DNA of 64,000 bases from CADEED01 sp041395625 (lineage in GTDB: Bacteria; Pseudomonadota; Gammaproteobacteria; Steroidobacterales; Steroidobacteraceae), in NCBI GenBank assembly GCA_041395625.1, contig JAWLAE010000001.1, positions 1,116,001-1,180,000 on the forward strand, written 5' to 3'. Below the pieces are notes generated by a model, which was not told the origin of the DNA, did no database searches, and saw only the letters and a list, made by a program, of their open reading frames with translations. Made by a program: the position numbers and the translations under genes. Positions 9,118 to 17,368 of the stretch are shown here, in pieces (position 1 is the stretch's first letter; each line of letters opens with the position of its first letter).

Positions 9118-10278
9118 ATGAAGCAACTCACAAGCATCTGGCTGCGTAGCGCCATCGTGGCAGCACTGGGGCTCACAGCCACGGCAGCACCGGCGGCGCA
9201 GGCCTCCTGTGCTGCAAACACCACGTGCGTCGAGACGCGCACATTTGCGGCGACGGTGACCCAGCTTCGTACCAGCAAGCAGAACAATGCCCGGGTACTG
9301 ACCACCACCATTCGCTTTCATAACAAGAGCGGCAAGTCGTTGACGCTCGGCTATGTGCGGGACTCGGGCATCGCGATCGATGATCAGGGCAATCGCTTCG
9401 TCGTGCCGCAGACCAACGGCGCGCGCGGCATCGGCGAAATCATCGGCAATACCTTCGAGGCCAAGTTCATGCTGCAACCCGGCGAGACAAGCGACGCGCG
9501 CCTGGAGTTCATCTGGGGGCCCGGCAGCGCCCCGAATGGGACGAGCTACGATCTCGACCTGGCCATACGCGAGATCGACTCCACTGGCGCGGACCAGTTC
9601 CGGTTGGGCGCGGAGCATGCGCTGCATTTCGCCAATGTTGTCGAAGGTGCGGCAAAACCGGCAGCCACACCGCCGACGGCGGTCGCCGCCGCAGACAGTG
9701 ACCCGTGTGCCGGACGTCCCGGTTGTTACAACGCCGGACCGTTCATTGCCGAGATTCAGCAGCTCATGGCGAGCCAGGTGGCAGGTGCCGCGCGGCACCA
9801 GACGCTCACCCTGAACGTCCGCATCCGCAATACCAGTGGTCAGCCCATCATTCTGGCCTACAAACCGACCAGCAGCGCGGCCATCGACAACCTCGGCAAC
9901 CGCTACGTCTACGGCCGTCCGGGCACGCACGACACCAGCTTCAAAGGCATCGGCATCGTTGCTCGCAACACAGCCGACCCGCAATTCACGCTCGCACCAG
10001 GGCAATCCCGCAATGCACAGTTCAATGTGACCCGGTTCAATGCCGCCGGGCAGCAGCTCGGAACGGGATACTCCTACGACGTCGTCCTCGTCGAGCTCGA
10101 GGCACTACCGAGCCAGCAGCTGCGGACCCTGCGCGAGCATAGCCTCACCTTTCCGAATCTCAGTGCGCGCAGCTACACGACGGCCAGCAATGGCGCGGAT
10201 GCTGCCCAGCCCGAGGTCAATGTGGAAGCAGTTGCAAACAAGGTGATCGACCTGTTCAAGAAGGTGCAGAAACGGTAG
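9118..10278 (+). CDS. Secreted protein with tandemly duplicated domain
   Basis: A 386-residue protein with a Sec signal (AALGLTATAAPAAQA). Two copies of a beta-rich domain follow. Copy one runs from about residue 30 to 165 (C-x6-C, FAATVTQLRTSKQNNARVL, GIAIDDQGNRFVV, FMLQPGETSDARLEF). Copy two runs from about 195 to 355 (C-x4-C, FIAEIQQLMASQVAGAARH, AAIDNLGNRYVYG, FTLAPGQSRNAQF). The matched Cys pairs at the head of each copy suggest conserved disulfides. A strong RBS (CGAGGTGG) precedes the ATG. It is the last gene of the 7135-10278 operon; its role is unknown. Confidence 0.75.
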   Translation: MKQLTSIWLRSAIVAALGLTATAAPAAQASCAANTTCVETRTFAATVTQLRTSKQNNARVLTTTIRFHNKSGKSLTLGYVRDSGIAIDDQGNRFVVPQTNGARGIGEIIGNTFEAKFMLQPGETSDARLEFIWGPGSAPNGTSYDLDLAIREIDSTGADQFRLGAEHALHFANVVEGAAKPAATPPTAVAAADSDPCAGRPGCYNAGPFIAEIQQLMASQVAGAARHQTLTLNVRIRNTSGQPIILAYKPTSSAAIDNLGNRYVYGRPGTHDTSFKGIGIVARNTADPQFTLAPGQSRNAQFNVTRFNAAGQQLGTGYSYDVVLVELEALPSQQLRTLREHSLTFPNLSARSYTTASNGADAAQPEVNVEAVANKVIDLFKKVQKR

Positions 10279-10310
10279 TCGCGGCGCGCACCGTCGGTGT
10301 GTTCCTGGAT

Positions 10311-11435
10311 TCACGCCAGCCGCTGCAACAGCCAGCCAGCGCCGACCACGGCAGTGACGATCGACATCGCCGGCATCAGCCGCCGTGCGTAAATCGGCTG
10401 GCGGGCGAGCAACAGCAGCAGCGGTGTGCTAACCAGCACCAGCGCAAGCTGCGCGAGTTCGACGCCAATGTTGAACCCGGCGAGCACGGGCACCAGACTC
10501 CGGCCCGTCACATTCAGTTCCAGCAGCGCGTTGGCGAAGCCGAAGCCGTGCACGAAGCCGAAGCCGAACGCGAGCGGCAGGCGCCACCGCGACCAGCCCG
10601 GCCGCAGATTCAGAACACCGGCGATCACGATCGACAAGGCGATCGCTGCCTCGATCGGGCCAGCCGGCAAACTTACCGTCTGAGTAGCAGCTAGCGCGAG
10701 CGTAATCGAGTGCGAGATCGTGAACGCGGTGACGATCAGCGCGAGATCGCGCACCACCCACTTCGCGGAGCCGGCCGCGCGCCAGTGACCCCGCTCGACG
10801 ACCAGCACGGAAGGCAGGATCAGCAACAGCAGGAACGCGAGGTGGTCGTAGCCAATCCACACGTGAAATGCGCCCTGAGCGACGAAGGCCGCGAAGCTGC
10901 GCCACCACGGCGTGCCATCGGCGGCCTGTTGCCACGCCGGGTCGCCGGGCACCAGCACCGCGGCCGTCGTCTCGCGCGCATCGACGAGCGTGAGCAGCGA
11001 GCGGTGCGTCGCATCACCAAATGTCAGCCCACTGGCAATCTTGAGCGGTCCGTCGGCGGCGCAGCTTGCCCGCCAGTCGAGCGCGACGTGCGGCTCATCG
11101 AGATGTTCCGTAAGCGCGAGCGGACTGGCGACTGACAATTCGCAGTCACGCCCACCGCGCGCGAGTCGCAGATTCGCGAGCGCGAGCGTGCCGATGGCAG
11201 CGCTCGCCGCATCGATCTCCAGCCAGGTGATGCGCCGATCGCCGTCGGCATCGAGATCCAGCTGCCAGTCGAGTGCGGCAACGGGCAAATCCCAGCGGCC
11301 GCTCATGCGGTCTGCCTGACGCGCGTCCACTTCGAGATAGTCGGTGCTGGAGGCGTGCGCGTGCGCGGTCGATGCCGCCTGCAGGCCGGCCAGACAGACG
11401 CCGAGGGCAAGCACACATCGTGCGACTTTTGTCAT
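10311..11435 (-). CDS. HupE/UreJ-family membrane protein with periplasmic N-terminal domain
   Basis: A 374-residue protein. It has a signal peptide (VARCVLALGVCLAGLQAAS), an N-terminal periplasmic domain of about 150 residues and then five or six membrane helices of the HupE/UreJ_2 type. The characteristic FHVWIGYDHLAFLLLLI segment is present near residue 190 and FGFGFVHGFGFANALLE near residue 300. Family members are linked to nickel or cobalt import, but many UreJ_2 proteins of this layout have no proven substrate. The ATG at 11435 overlaps the stop of the upstream TPR gene (ATGA), making this the last gene of the DUF4331 operon. Confidence 0.85.
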   Translation of the reverse strand: MTKVARCVLALGVCLAGLQAASTAHAHASSTDYLEVDARQADRMSGRWDLPVAALDWQLDLDADGDRRITWLEIDAASAAIGTLALANLRLARGGRDCELSVASPLALTEHLDEPHVALDWRASCAADGPLKIASGLTFGDATHRSLLTLVDARETTAAVLVPGDPAWQQAADGTPWWRSFAAFVAQGAFHVWIGYDHLAFLLLLILPSVLVVERGHWRAAGSAKWVVRDLALIVTAFTISHSITLALAATQTVSLPAGPIEAAIALSIVIAGVLNLRPGWSRWRLPLAFGFGFVHGFGFANALLELNVTGRSLVPVLAGFNIGVELAQLALVLVSTPLLLLLARQPIYARRLMPAMSIVTAVVGAGWLLQRLA

Positions 11436-12628
11436 GCGGACAGCTCGGTCAGCCATCGTTCTGTGCGTTCATCGCGAAACCCGGACTGCCGCAGCCACTC
11501 TCTCAATGGCGTGAGATCGGTGGGTTCGCCACACTGCTGAGCGGCGTGCGCCAGCAGTTGTATGTCCGGCCGCTCCCGTTGCAGCTCGAAGTTCCGCATG
11601 GCCAGATCCCGGGCCCGGCAGGGCTGCTGATCGAGCAGCAACGCCGCCTCGGCCTGTTCGCGCAGGTGTACGTGCTCGCCGCGCGCCGCATCGAGCGCCA
11701 GCACCGAGTCCAGTGCGGCACGCAACCACTTGGCACGCTCCGCACCCGCACTGGTCAAAGGGCCCGATTGATCGAATGCCTGCAGCTCGCGCAGCAACAT
11801 CGCCGGCGACGGCTGCGGCAGATCGAGCCACCGCGACACTTCCTGCGCCTTGCCGGTGGCTAACAACACATCGGCCAGCGCGACGCGGGCGGATTCTGCC
11901 GCAGGATCGAGTTCGATCGCGCGCTGCAGATCCGTCTGCGCGCCGGTCAGATCCCCTTGTAGCTGCGCGAGCTCTGCCCTCACAGCGAGCGCCCAGCCGA
12001 GCTGAGCCGCGGCACCGCTGCTCATGGCATCCTGTGGACCTCGAGGCAGGACCGAATCCAGGAGCTCTAGCGCCTGAGCCACCGAACCCGTCGCTGCCTG
12101 TACCTGTGCAAGGCAGACGGAACCGGCAAACAACTCGCTCTGGCGCAGCAATGCACGACAGTCGTTACCCGCCACCTGATGAGCACCGCGCGTCAGCTGC
12201 ACGCCGGCACGGAGCAAGCGCGCATCACCCAGCGAAGGATCGAGTGCCAGCGCCCGGTCCAGCAATTCGAGTGAATCCGCGAAGCGGTGTCGCCGCTGCA
12301 GCAGGCGCGCCTGCAAGACCAGTACGGCAGCGCGGTCGGCAACAGACGCCGCAACGTCCGGCTGCGTCCAGGGTTGCAGCACTTGCTCGGCGCGACCGAA
12401 TTCGCGCACGTCTCGCTGCTGCTGTCCCCGGTCATACAGCGCCGCCGCAAACTCCAAAGCCTGGCTCATAGTCATTCGCTGCGTCTGAGTGGCTCGGACG
12501 CGCTCGGCGGCAGGCAAGGTCAGCACCACCGTCCCCGGATCGGGACGGTGGGCTGGCGTTGCGGCCCGCAGCGAGCCAATTGCCATCGATGCTACCAACA
12601 GCATCGTCAGTGGCACGACGACACGCAT
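11432..12628 (-). CDS. Secreted TPR-repeat protein
   Basis: A 398-residue protein with a signal sequence (VVVPLTMLLVASMAIGSLRAA) and TPR-like helical repeats through most of its length, for example RALALDPSLGDARLLRAG and RAIELDPAAESARVALAD. Four or more repeats are visible. The start at 12628 was preferred over the longer reading because it is followed at once by the signal peptide and preceded by GAGAG. Its stop overlaps the HupE/UreJ start, and the upstream lipoprotein ends 10 bases before it. TPR domains mediate protein contacts, so a scaffold role for the DUF4331/HupE system is plausible but unproven. Confidence 0.82.
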   Translation of the reverse strand: MRVVVPLTMLLVASMAIGSLRAATPAHRPDPGTVVLTLPAAERVRATQTQRMTMSQALEFAAALYDRGQQQRDVREFGRAEQVLQPWTQPDVAASVADRAAVLVLQARLLQRRHRFADSLELLDRALALDPSLGDARLLRAGVQLTRGAHQVAGNDCRALLRQSELFAGSVCLAQVQAATGSVAQALELLDSVLPRGPQDAMSSGAAAQLGWALAVRAELAQLQGDLTGAQTDLQRAIELDPAAESARVALADVLLATGKAQEVSRWLDLPQPSPAMLLRELQAFDQSGPLTSAGAERAKWLRAALDSVLALDAARGEHVHLREQAEAALLLDQQPCRARDLAMRNFELQRERPDIQLLAHAAQQCGEPTDLTPLREWLRQSGFRDERTERWLTELSA

Positions 12629-12638
12629 GCGGCTGCTC

Positions 12639-13193
12639 TCAGGGCGTCGCCGAGTCGAGCAGCCGATCGAAGGCCGTCGGATCATCGGCTGCATCGCTGA
12701 CGAAGTCCTTGCCGCTCAGCAGGACCGGGTCCTCATCGGCCGGTTTTGCGAACACGTCGGTCGTGAAGTTGCGGACGCTGGTTGGTTGGCCCACGACGTC
12801 TACGTTGACCGAGTCGCTGTCCCGCGCGCCTTGCGGATCCGTCACCGTCACCGTCAAGGCTGCACGGCCCGTCGCAAACTCTGTCGGTGTGAGCACCGCC
12901 GTCCGCGTCGCGCCGGTGCCCGCAATCGCCACGCCTTCCGCTGGCAGCAAGTCGGGATTGGACGATGTGACCGACAGATCCAGCTCCCCGGCAGCGCTCT
13001 CGGCATCCGACACGGTGAAACTCACCGTGCCGCTGCTGCTCGCATCGATCGTCGTATCCGCCAGTCCCGCCAATCGCGGTGCCTGATTGGTCTGCACGGG
13101 CGGCGCCACTTCACCGGTACCGACGTTGCCCGAGCATGCCGCAACGCCGGCGAGCGCGAGTACCATCACACTGGCGGTCAGTAGCCTGTTCAT
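12639..13193 (-). CDS. Lipoprotein with Ig/cadherin-like domain
   Basis: A 184-residue protein with a lipobox signal (SVMVLALAGVAACSGN, Cys at 20). One Ig/cadherin-like beta-sandwich lies at about residues 40-140 (TIDASSSGTVSFTVSD, AALTVTVTDPQGARDSDSV). The start overlaps the end of the DUF4331 gene by four bases. The short C-terminal region is acidic. Probably a surface or periplasmic partner of the DUF4331 protein; this is inference from the tight operon arrangement. Confidence 0.75.
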   Translation of the reverse strand: MNRLLTASVMVLALAGVAACSGNVGTGEVAPPVQTNQAPRLAGLADTTIDASSSGTVSFTVSDAESAAGELDLSVTSSNPDLLPAEGVAIAGTGATRTAVLTPTEFATGRAALTVTVTDPQGARDSDSVNVDVVGQPTSVRNFTTDVFAKPADEDPVLLSGKDFVSDAADDPTAFDRLLDSATP

Positions 13194-14758
13194 CGTCCTG
13201 CACCCGGCAATGGCGTACGCAGATACGGAAAGACCGTGTCAAATTGCGCGGCCGATATCGGTGCACCGTCCGTGATCGGCGCGTTGCCGACTGGCGCATC
13301 CGACGGCTGACAGAGCCCGAGATTGGTCGGCGTGCCGCCGATCGGGATCGGATAGCACAGCGCGCCCATGGCCGCGCGCAGCTCGATGTCGACCACGTCA
13401 TCCCCCGGACGCCGGCCATTGGGGAAGCCCGCCAGGTCACCGGCGACGACACCAAAGCTGCTCTGGTTTGCCGCGGGCGTCGCCGCGATGCCCGTATTGA
13501 GTCGCACCATCTCGGACGGCGTCACCCGGGCCAATTGATTCACCCCCTCGAAGCCGGTGAGAAACGCCGTGACCAGATCAGTGCGCGGCAGATTGCTCGG
13601 TGCGATGCTCGCGAACGAGGTGCCGAGGGTCTGATTGACGGCATCCTTGAACAGCACATTCACCAGCGCCGGCAAGGTGGGATTGGTGACGTAGGTGGCA
13701 AACTGCCCATCGTCCTTCGGCTCGCTGGCATTGAACCGGTCCTTGTCGGGCAAGCCGACGACCACCTCGTTCACCAGCGGCATACCGAGACGCGATACCT
13801 GGGTCCAGGCACCGCCGCTCACATCCGGGAACTCGAATGTCGCGTTCGGATTGAGGATGGTCACCTGGCGCATCGACGCCGACGTCCAACCGCCGATCAC
13901 GCCATTGCCACTGCCCTTCAAACAGTTGGCGTGTACTTCGAGCGCCAGCGACGTGATGTTCTTGTCGTCGATCTCGTTGTTGGCGGGTGATTGCATGATG
14001 CCGCCCGGAAAGGCGCTGCCGTCGATCGGCACGAAGTTTATGAGATCGAAGATGCCGCCGAGATTGACCACGAAACTCTCGACGCGCTGGCCGACGAACA
14101 CGCGTGCCGGCATGTTGCAGCCCGGCAGATTCACCGTATGAATGAATGTTTTGGCGTAGTTTTGGTAGCCCTGCACACTGCCGAAGGTCTTGGTGCCGAC
14201 GAAGTCGTAGGGCTTCCCGAGACGGGATTTACCATTCGAATCGGTGGCGAGCTGCGCGGTACCGCGGCGCCGGTCGCCCCGCACTACCGCGAGACTGTAA
14301 GACTCGTTGAAATTGAGCGCCGAGGAGTCGGCCGCGCTGATCGGGCCGATGTTCTTCAGCGGCACCGCGACGTTGGCGTTGCCGATCGGCAGTTTGAGAC
14401 CACGGCCCTTGTTAGCGAGATCATTGTCGAAGCGGAACTGGAACGTCACGTCCTCGCGTGCGTCGCCGTCGTTGTCGATATGGATTTCATAGAGCGCGCG
14501 CTGATCGAGCGCGAAATAGTTCGGGCCGCCATAAGGGTCTTGCAGCGGGACATAGTTGGCGATCAGGGTGACGTAGCCGTCGCGGCCGGCTTCGTAGCTG
14601 TTGAAGAGATAGAAGTCAGTGGAATCGACGGCCGGCAAACGCGTGATGTTGGGCGCTTCACGATGACTGGACGCCGAGACAGGCTGACTACCGAGTAGGA
14701 CTGCACTGACAAGCGCAGTGATGGCTGCGGTGGCGCAGCGTGAATTCAGGGATGACAT
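13190..14758 (-). CDS. DUF4331-family secreted protein
   Basis: A 522-residue exported protein with signal peptide (AAITALVSAVLLGSQPVSA) and the DUF4331 hallmark SSHREAPNITRLPAVDSTDFYLF directly after it (broken here as SSHREAPN and DSTDFYLF). Later segments (FALDQRALYEIHIDNDGDA, FQFRFDN, NLPGCNMPARVFVGQR) are typical of the family. The start at 14758 is supported by GGAGAG and by the position of the signal peptide. It is the first gene of a four-gene operon (DUF4331, lipoprotein, TPR, HupE/UreJ). The biochemical role of DUF4331 is not established. Confidence 0.88.
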   Translation of the reverse strand: MSSLNSRCATAAITALVSAVLLGSQPVSASSHREAPNITRLPAVDSTDFYLFNSYEAGRDGYVTLIANYVPLQDPYGGPNYFALDQRALYEIHIDNDGDAREDVTFQFRFDNDLANKGRGLKLPIGNANVAVPLKNIGPISAADSSALNFNESYSLAVVRGDRRRGTAQLATDSNGKSRLGKPYDFVGTKTFGSVQGYQNYAKTFIHTVNLPGCNMPARVFVGQRVESFVVNLGGIFDLINFVPIDGSAFPGGIMQSPANNEIDDKNITSLALEVHANCLKGSGNGVIGGWTSASMRQVTILNPNATFEFPDVSGGAWTQVSRLGMPLVNEVVVGLPDKDRFNASEPKDDGQFATYVTNPTLPALVNVLFKDAVNQTLGTSFASIAPSNLPRTDLVTAFLTGFEGVNQLARVTPSEMVRLNTGIAATPAANQSSFGVVAGDLAGFPNGRRPGDDVVDIELRAAMGALCYPIPIGGTPTNLGLCQPSDAPVGNAPITDGAPISAAQFDTVFPYLRTPLPGAGR

Positions 14759-15029
14759 GAGTGGCTCTCCGATGTTTATGTTCGAGTAAGGAGGTATTCG
14801 ATCGCTCGAGCCTATTGGATTCAATTGATCGTCGTTGTCGTCTGCCACGCCAGTTTCGATCAGCGTATTCTCGCCGCACCGCCGCGGAAGCGCGCCGCGA
14901 TGCTTAGTAGCCAGTCAGGCAGTTGGCTTGCCGCGGCAAAGTCCTACGAACGGAGACGGCGAGCGCCTGCGGGCGGTTTTGTCGATTCGCAAGACGCTTT
15001 GACACCTGTCACTAAAAGCACGATCCGAC

Positions 15030-15341
15030 ATGAACACACGCAGCGATTCGGACGACAGAATTTTATTGTCCATTGTGGACGCGTTCGTGGGCGGCACACT
15101 GGGCGTCGTATTCTTTCACCTGGCCGGCCTGCCAGAGGGTGACTGGCGCGGCTACGCGTTAGCCGCCATTGTTGGCGTCGCACTGCTCCTTGGGAGCATC
15201 CATCTTCTGCGCCAAAGCGGCGTCGGCGCGGTGCCGTCCTACAACCACACTGTACATCGTCCTACGATTTTGCAGCGCATTCTTCGCCAAAGTAGCAACG
15301 GAGTTACAACAACAGCGAACGGCAAGGCGGCAGGCATATGA
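15030..15341 (+). CDS. Small membrane protein, hypothetical
   Basis: A 103-residue protein with two hydrophobic segments (LSIVDAFVGGTLGVVFFHL and GYALAAIVGVALLLGSIHLL) and a polar C-terminus. Its stop overlaps the GlsB/YeaQ start by four bases (ATGA), so the two are translated together. There is no strong ribosome site. Possibly related to small membrane proteins that accompany GlsB-like genes, but no family is recognised. Confidence 0.6.
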   Translation: MNTRSDSDDRILLSIVDAFVGGTLGVVFFHLAGLPEGDWRGYALAAIVGVALLLGSIHLLRQSGVGAVPSYNHTVHRPTILQRILRQSSNGVTTTANGKAAGI

Positions 15342-15592
15342 ATTTCATCATCTACATCATCGTCGGCGGTATCGCTGGCTGGTTGGCAAGCCTGATCATG
15401 CGCACCGACGCGCAGCAAGGCTTGTTACTCAATATCATTGTCGGCATCGTGGGCGGTCTGATCGGCGGCTTCGTGTTGCCGATGCTGGGTGTCGGACTCG
15501 GCGGCTGGATCGGATTTCTGGTCACCGCACTGATCGGCGCCGTGATACTGCTGGCGATCGTCAATCTGTTCCGCCGCGGCAGCGTCCGCTAA
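15338..15592 (+). CDS. GlsB/YeaQ/YmgE family (transglycosylase-associated) membrane protein
   Basis: An 84-residue, Gly-rich protein with three hydrophobic segments: IIYIIVGGIAGWLASLIM, GLLLNIIVGIVGGLIGGFV and WIGFLVTALIGAVILLAIV. The GGIAGWLAS motif and the overall length are typical of the family (transglycosylase-associated protein), commonly induced by general stress. No enzymatic role is established. It is coupled to the upstream small membrane gene and ends directly against the convergent cupin gene; the two stop codons adjoin at 15590-15595. Confidence 0.88.
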   Translation: MNFIIYIIVGGIAGWLASLIMRTDAQQGLLLNIIVGIVGGLIGGFVLPMLGVGLGGWIGFLVTALIGAVILLAIVNLFRRGSVR

Positions 15593-16033
15593 CTAGTGTC
15601 GGTGGGCGTCCTGCGGCGCCTGCTTCTCGTCTTCCAGATACCGCCACGGCTGGCCCGAGGTATGGACCCGGAAGACGAGAATCTTTGCGCCCGCCTGGCC
15701 AGCGCCCGCGCGATGCAGCGCTTTGAAGGGAACATGGCCGACGGTGCCCAACTGCGGGCGTTTGACACCGGCGCCGTTGATTTCAATCTCTGGTTCGCCT
15801 TGCAGATAGTAGTGGAACTCTTCACCCGGATGCCAGTGCCGGTCGAGTGACGCATTTGGCGGGATCTCGACCAGGTCCACCAGGACTTCGCGTCCGGGCG
15901 TGAACTCTTCGCTCAGCGCTGCGTGGTAGAGATTGGTGACGGTCGACTTCGAATGGCCAGCGCCGAGGCTTACGCCCGCGAAAAAAGCAACTGCGACACA
16001 CGTAGCGAACGCACCGGTCAGCAGGTAACGCAT
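15593..16033 (-). CDS. Secreted cupin-domain protein
   Basis: A 146-residue protein with an N-terminal signal or anchor (YLLTGAFATCVAVAFFAGVSLGA). A single cupin domain follows, with the metal-site pattern HWHPGEEFHYYLQGEPEI: two His and one Glu, with a further His lower down in the second motif region (FKALHRAGA). The ATG at 16033 has GGAGG at the right distance; a longer frame upstream lacks a ribosome site. It is divergent from the YceI gene with only 39 bases between start codons. Substrate or ligand unknown. Confidence 0.82.
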   Translation of the reverse strand: MRYLLTGAFATCVAVAFFAGVSLGAGHSKSTVTNLYHAALSEEFTPGREVLVDLVEIPPNASLDRHWHPGEEFHYYLQGEPEIEINGAGVKRPQLGTVGHVPFKALHRAGAGQAGAKILVFRVHTSGQPWRYLEDEKQAPQDAHRH

Positions 16034-16072
16034 AATGCCTCCACTTTTCCGGAGTATATCATCGGGCTCACA

Positions 16073-16732
16073 ATGAACAGACACACTGTATGGGCACTAT
16101 CCATCGCGCTCACACTGACCGCATTGGGCCCCGCCCTCCCCGGCAAGCTTGCAGCCGCCGAGCCCGCGCCGCCGATCCCAGCCGGCTGCTATACGCTCGA
16201 CCGGTCGCACTCCACGCTCGTGTTTCGCGTCAGCCACATCGGATTTTCTTTTTACACCGGCTCCTTCGCGCGCTTCGATGCCGAGCTGCAATTCGATCCA
16301 GAAGACTTCTCGACAGCGGAGCTAACTGCCTCCGTTGACGTGAGCTCACTGCAGTTGCCAGCACCGCCGGCGGGTTTTCTCGGCACACTGCTCGGCGCCG
16401 ACTGGTTTGACACTGACAAGTATCCGCAGATCACATATCGATCCACAGCAGTAGAAAAGACTGGCCCGGACACGGCGCGCGTGACGGGCGATCTCACATT
16501 GCACGGGAGAACGCGGCCCGTGGTGCTGGACCTGAGATTCAACGGCGGCTATGCCGGCCTGGCCGGACTGGATCCGAACGCCCGCATCGGTTTCTCGGCG
16601 CGCGGCAAACTGTTGCGATCGGAGTTCGGGATGACTACCGGGATACCGCCCGCCGGCACAAGTCTCGGCGTCGGGGACGAGGTGGAATTCATCATCGAAA
16701 CGGAATTCACCGGACCGCCGCTGCAGCAGTAG
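16073..16732 (+). CDS. YceI-family periplasmic lipid-binding protein
   Basis: A 219-residue protein with signal peptide (VWALSIALTLTALGPALPGKLAAA) and a YceI beta-barrel: YTLDRSHSTLVFRVSHIGFS, FDPEDFSTAELTASVDVSS, DWFDTDKYPQITYRS, VTGDLTLHGRTRPVVLDL and FSARGKLLRSEFG. YceI proteins bind isoprenoid-type lipids in the periplasm. The start at 16073 is set by the signal peptide; the longer upstream reading runs through the cupin gene's 5' end on the other strand. The family call is firm, the ligand is not known. Confidence 0.92.
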   Translation: MNRHTVWALSIALTLTALGPALPGKLAAAEPAPPIPAGCYTLDRSHSTLVFRVSHIGFSFYTGSFARFDAELQFDPEDFSTAELTASVDVSSLQLPAPPAGFLGTLLGADWFDTDKYPQITYRSTAVEKTGPDTARVTGDLTLHGRTRPVVLDLRFNGGYAGLAGLDPNARIGFSARGKLLRSEFGMTTGIPPAGTSLGVGDEVEFIIETEFTGPPLQQ

Positions 16733-16779
16733 CGCCAGTGTCACCGGCTGCTCGGGACATCGTTCGCCGGCGGGTGTGT

Positions 16780-17250
16780 TTAGATGAATTTGATGACCGC
16801 AGCGAGCGCGGTGACGCTGGCTACTATCAACGAGCCGAGTTTCACGGTCAGCGCCAGCTCGAAACTGCGGAAGCGCTCGTTAATCTCCCGCGCAAAATCC
16901 TGGTCTAGCAGCTGCCGCATTCGCTCTTCGATCGCAGCAAAGCGCTTGTCGCTCTGCTCAAAGCGTTGATCCATTTGCTCGAACCGCGCGTAGACCTCGC
17001 GGGCAAAACTCTGATCGAGGAGTTGCCGCATCCGCTCATCGATCGCAGCTAAGCGTCTGTCCGTTTCGTCGAAGCGGTGCGATGCTTCCGCGAACTGACG
17101 CTGCATGCCAGCGTCCAGCAGTCGCAGATCGGTCTTTGTTGCAAGCAACGCTTCCATATCTCTCTCGAGCGCTTCCGCCACGCCGCGTGCGGCCGGCGCC
17201 GGAATCTGAGCCTGCATCAGTGCATCGTAGATCGCAAGAGTCGCTTTCAT
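16780..17250 (-). CDS. Coiled-coil protein with C-terminal membrane anchor (DUF1640-like)
   Basis: A 156-residue protein: a helical N-terminal part, a coiled coil with two near-identical units (DERMRQLLDQSFAREVYARF and EERMRQLLDQDFAREINERF), and a C-terminal hydrophobic tail (LGSLIVASVTALAAVIKFI). This layout matches DUF1640-type anchored coiled-coil proteins that appear in bacteria as short uncharacterised genes. The start is uncertain: ATG 17250 has no clear ribosome site, and an in-frame GTG at 17325 would add 25 residues. Confidence 0.68.
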   Translation of the reverse strand: MKATLAIYDALMQAQIPAPAARGVAEALERDMEALLATKTDLRLLDAGMQRQFAEASHRFDETDRRLAAIDERMRQLLDQSFAREVYARFEQMDQRFEQSDKRFAAIEERMRQLLDQDFAREINERFRSFELALTVKLGSLIVASVTALAAVIKFI

Positions 17251-17368
17251 GCGGGTGCGATCATGCACCTGCACGACGCCGCCCACAGCCGCCAAAACGG
17301 GCCAGTTGGCGTAGATTTGCTGCACCTTACGCGCAGCAGGCCGCTCGGCTGCCGGCCCGTGCCGCGGG

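Noticed and set aside
8242..10005. A 587-codon open frame on the minus strand
   Set aside because: It is antisense to three genes with signal peptides and ribosome sites, has no ribosome site itself and a composition typical of a GC-bias shadow.
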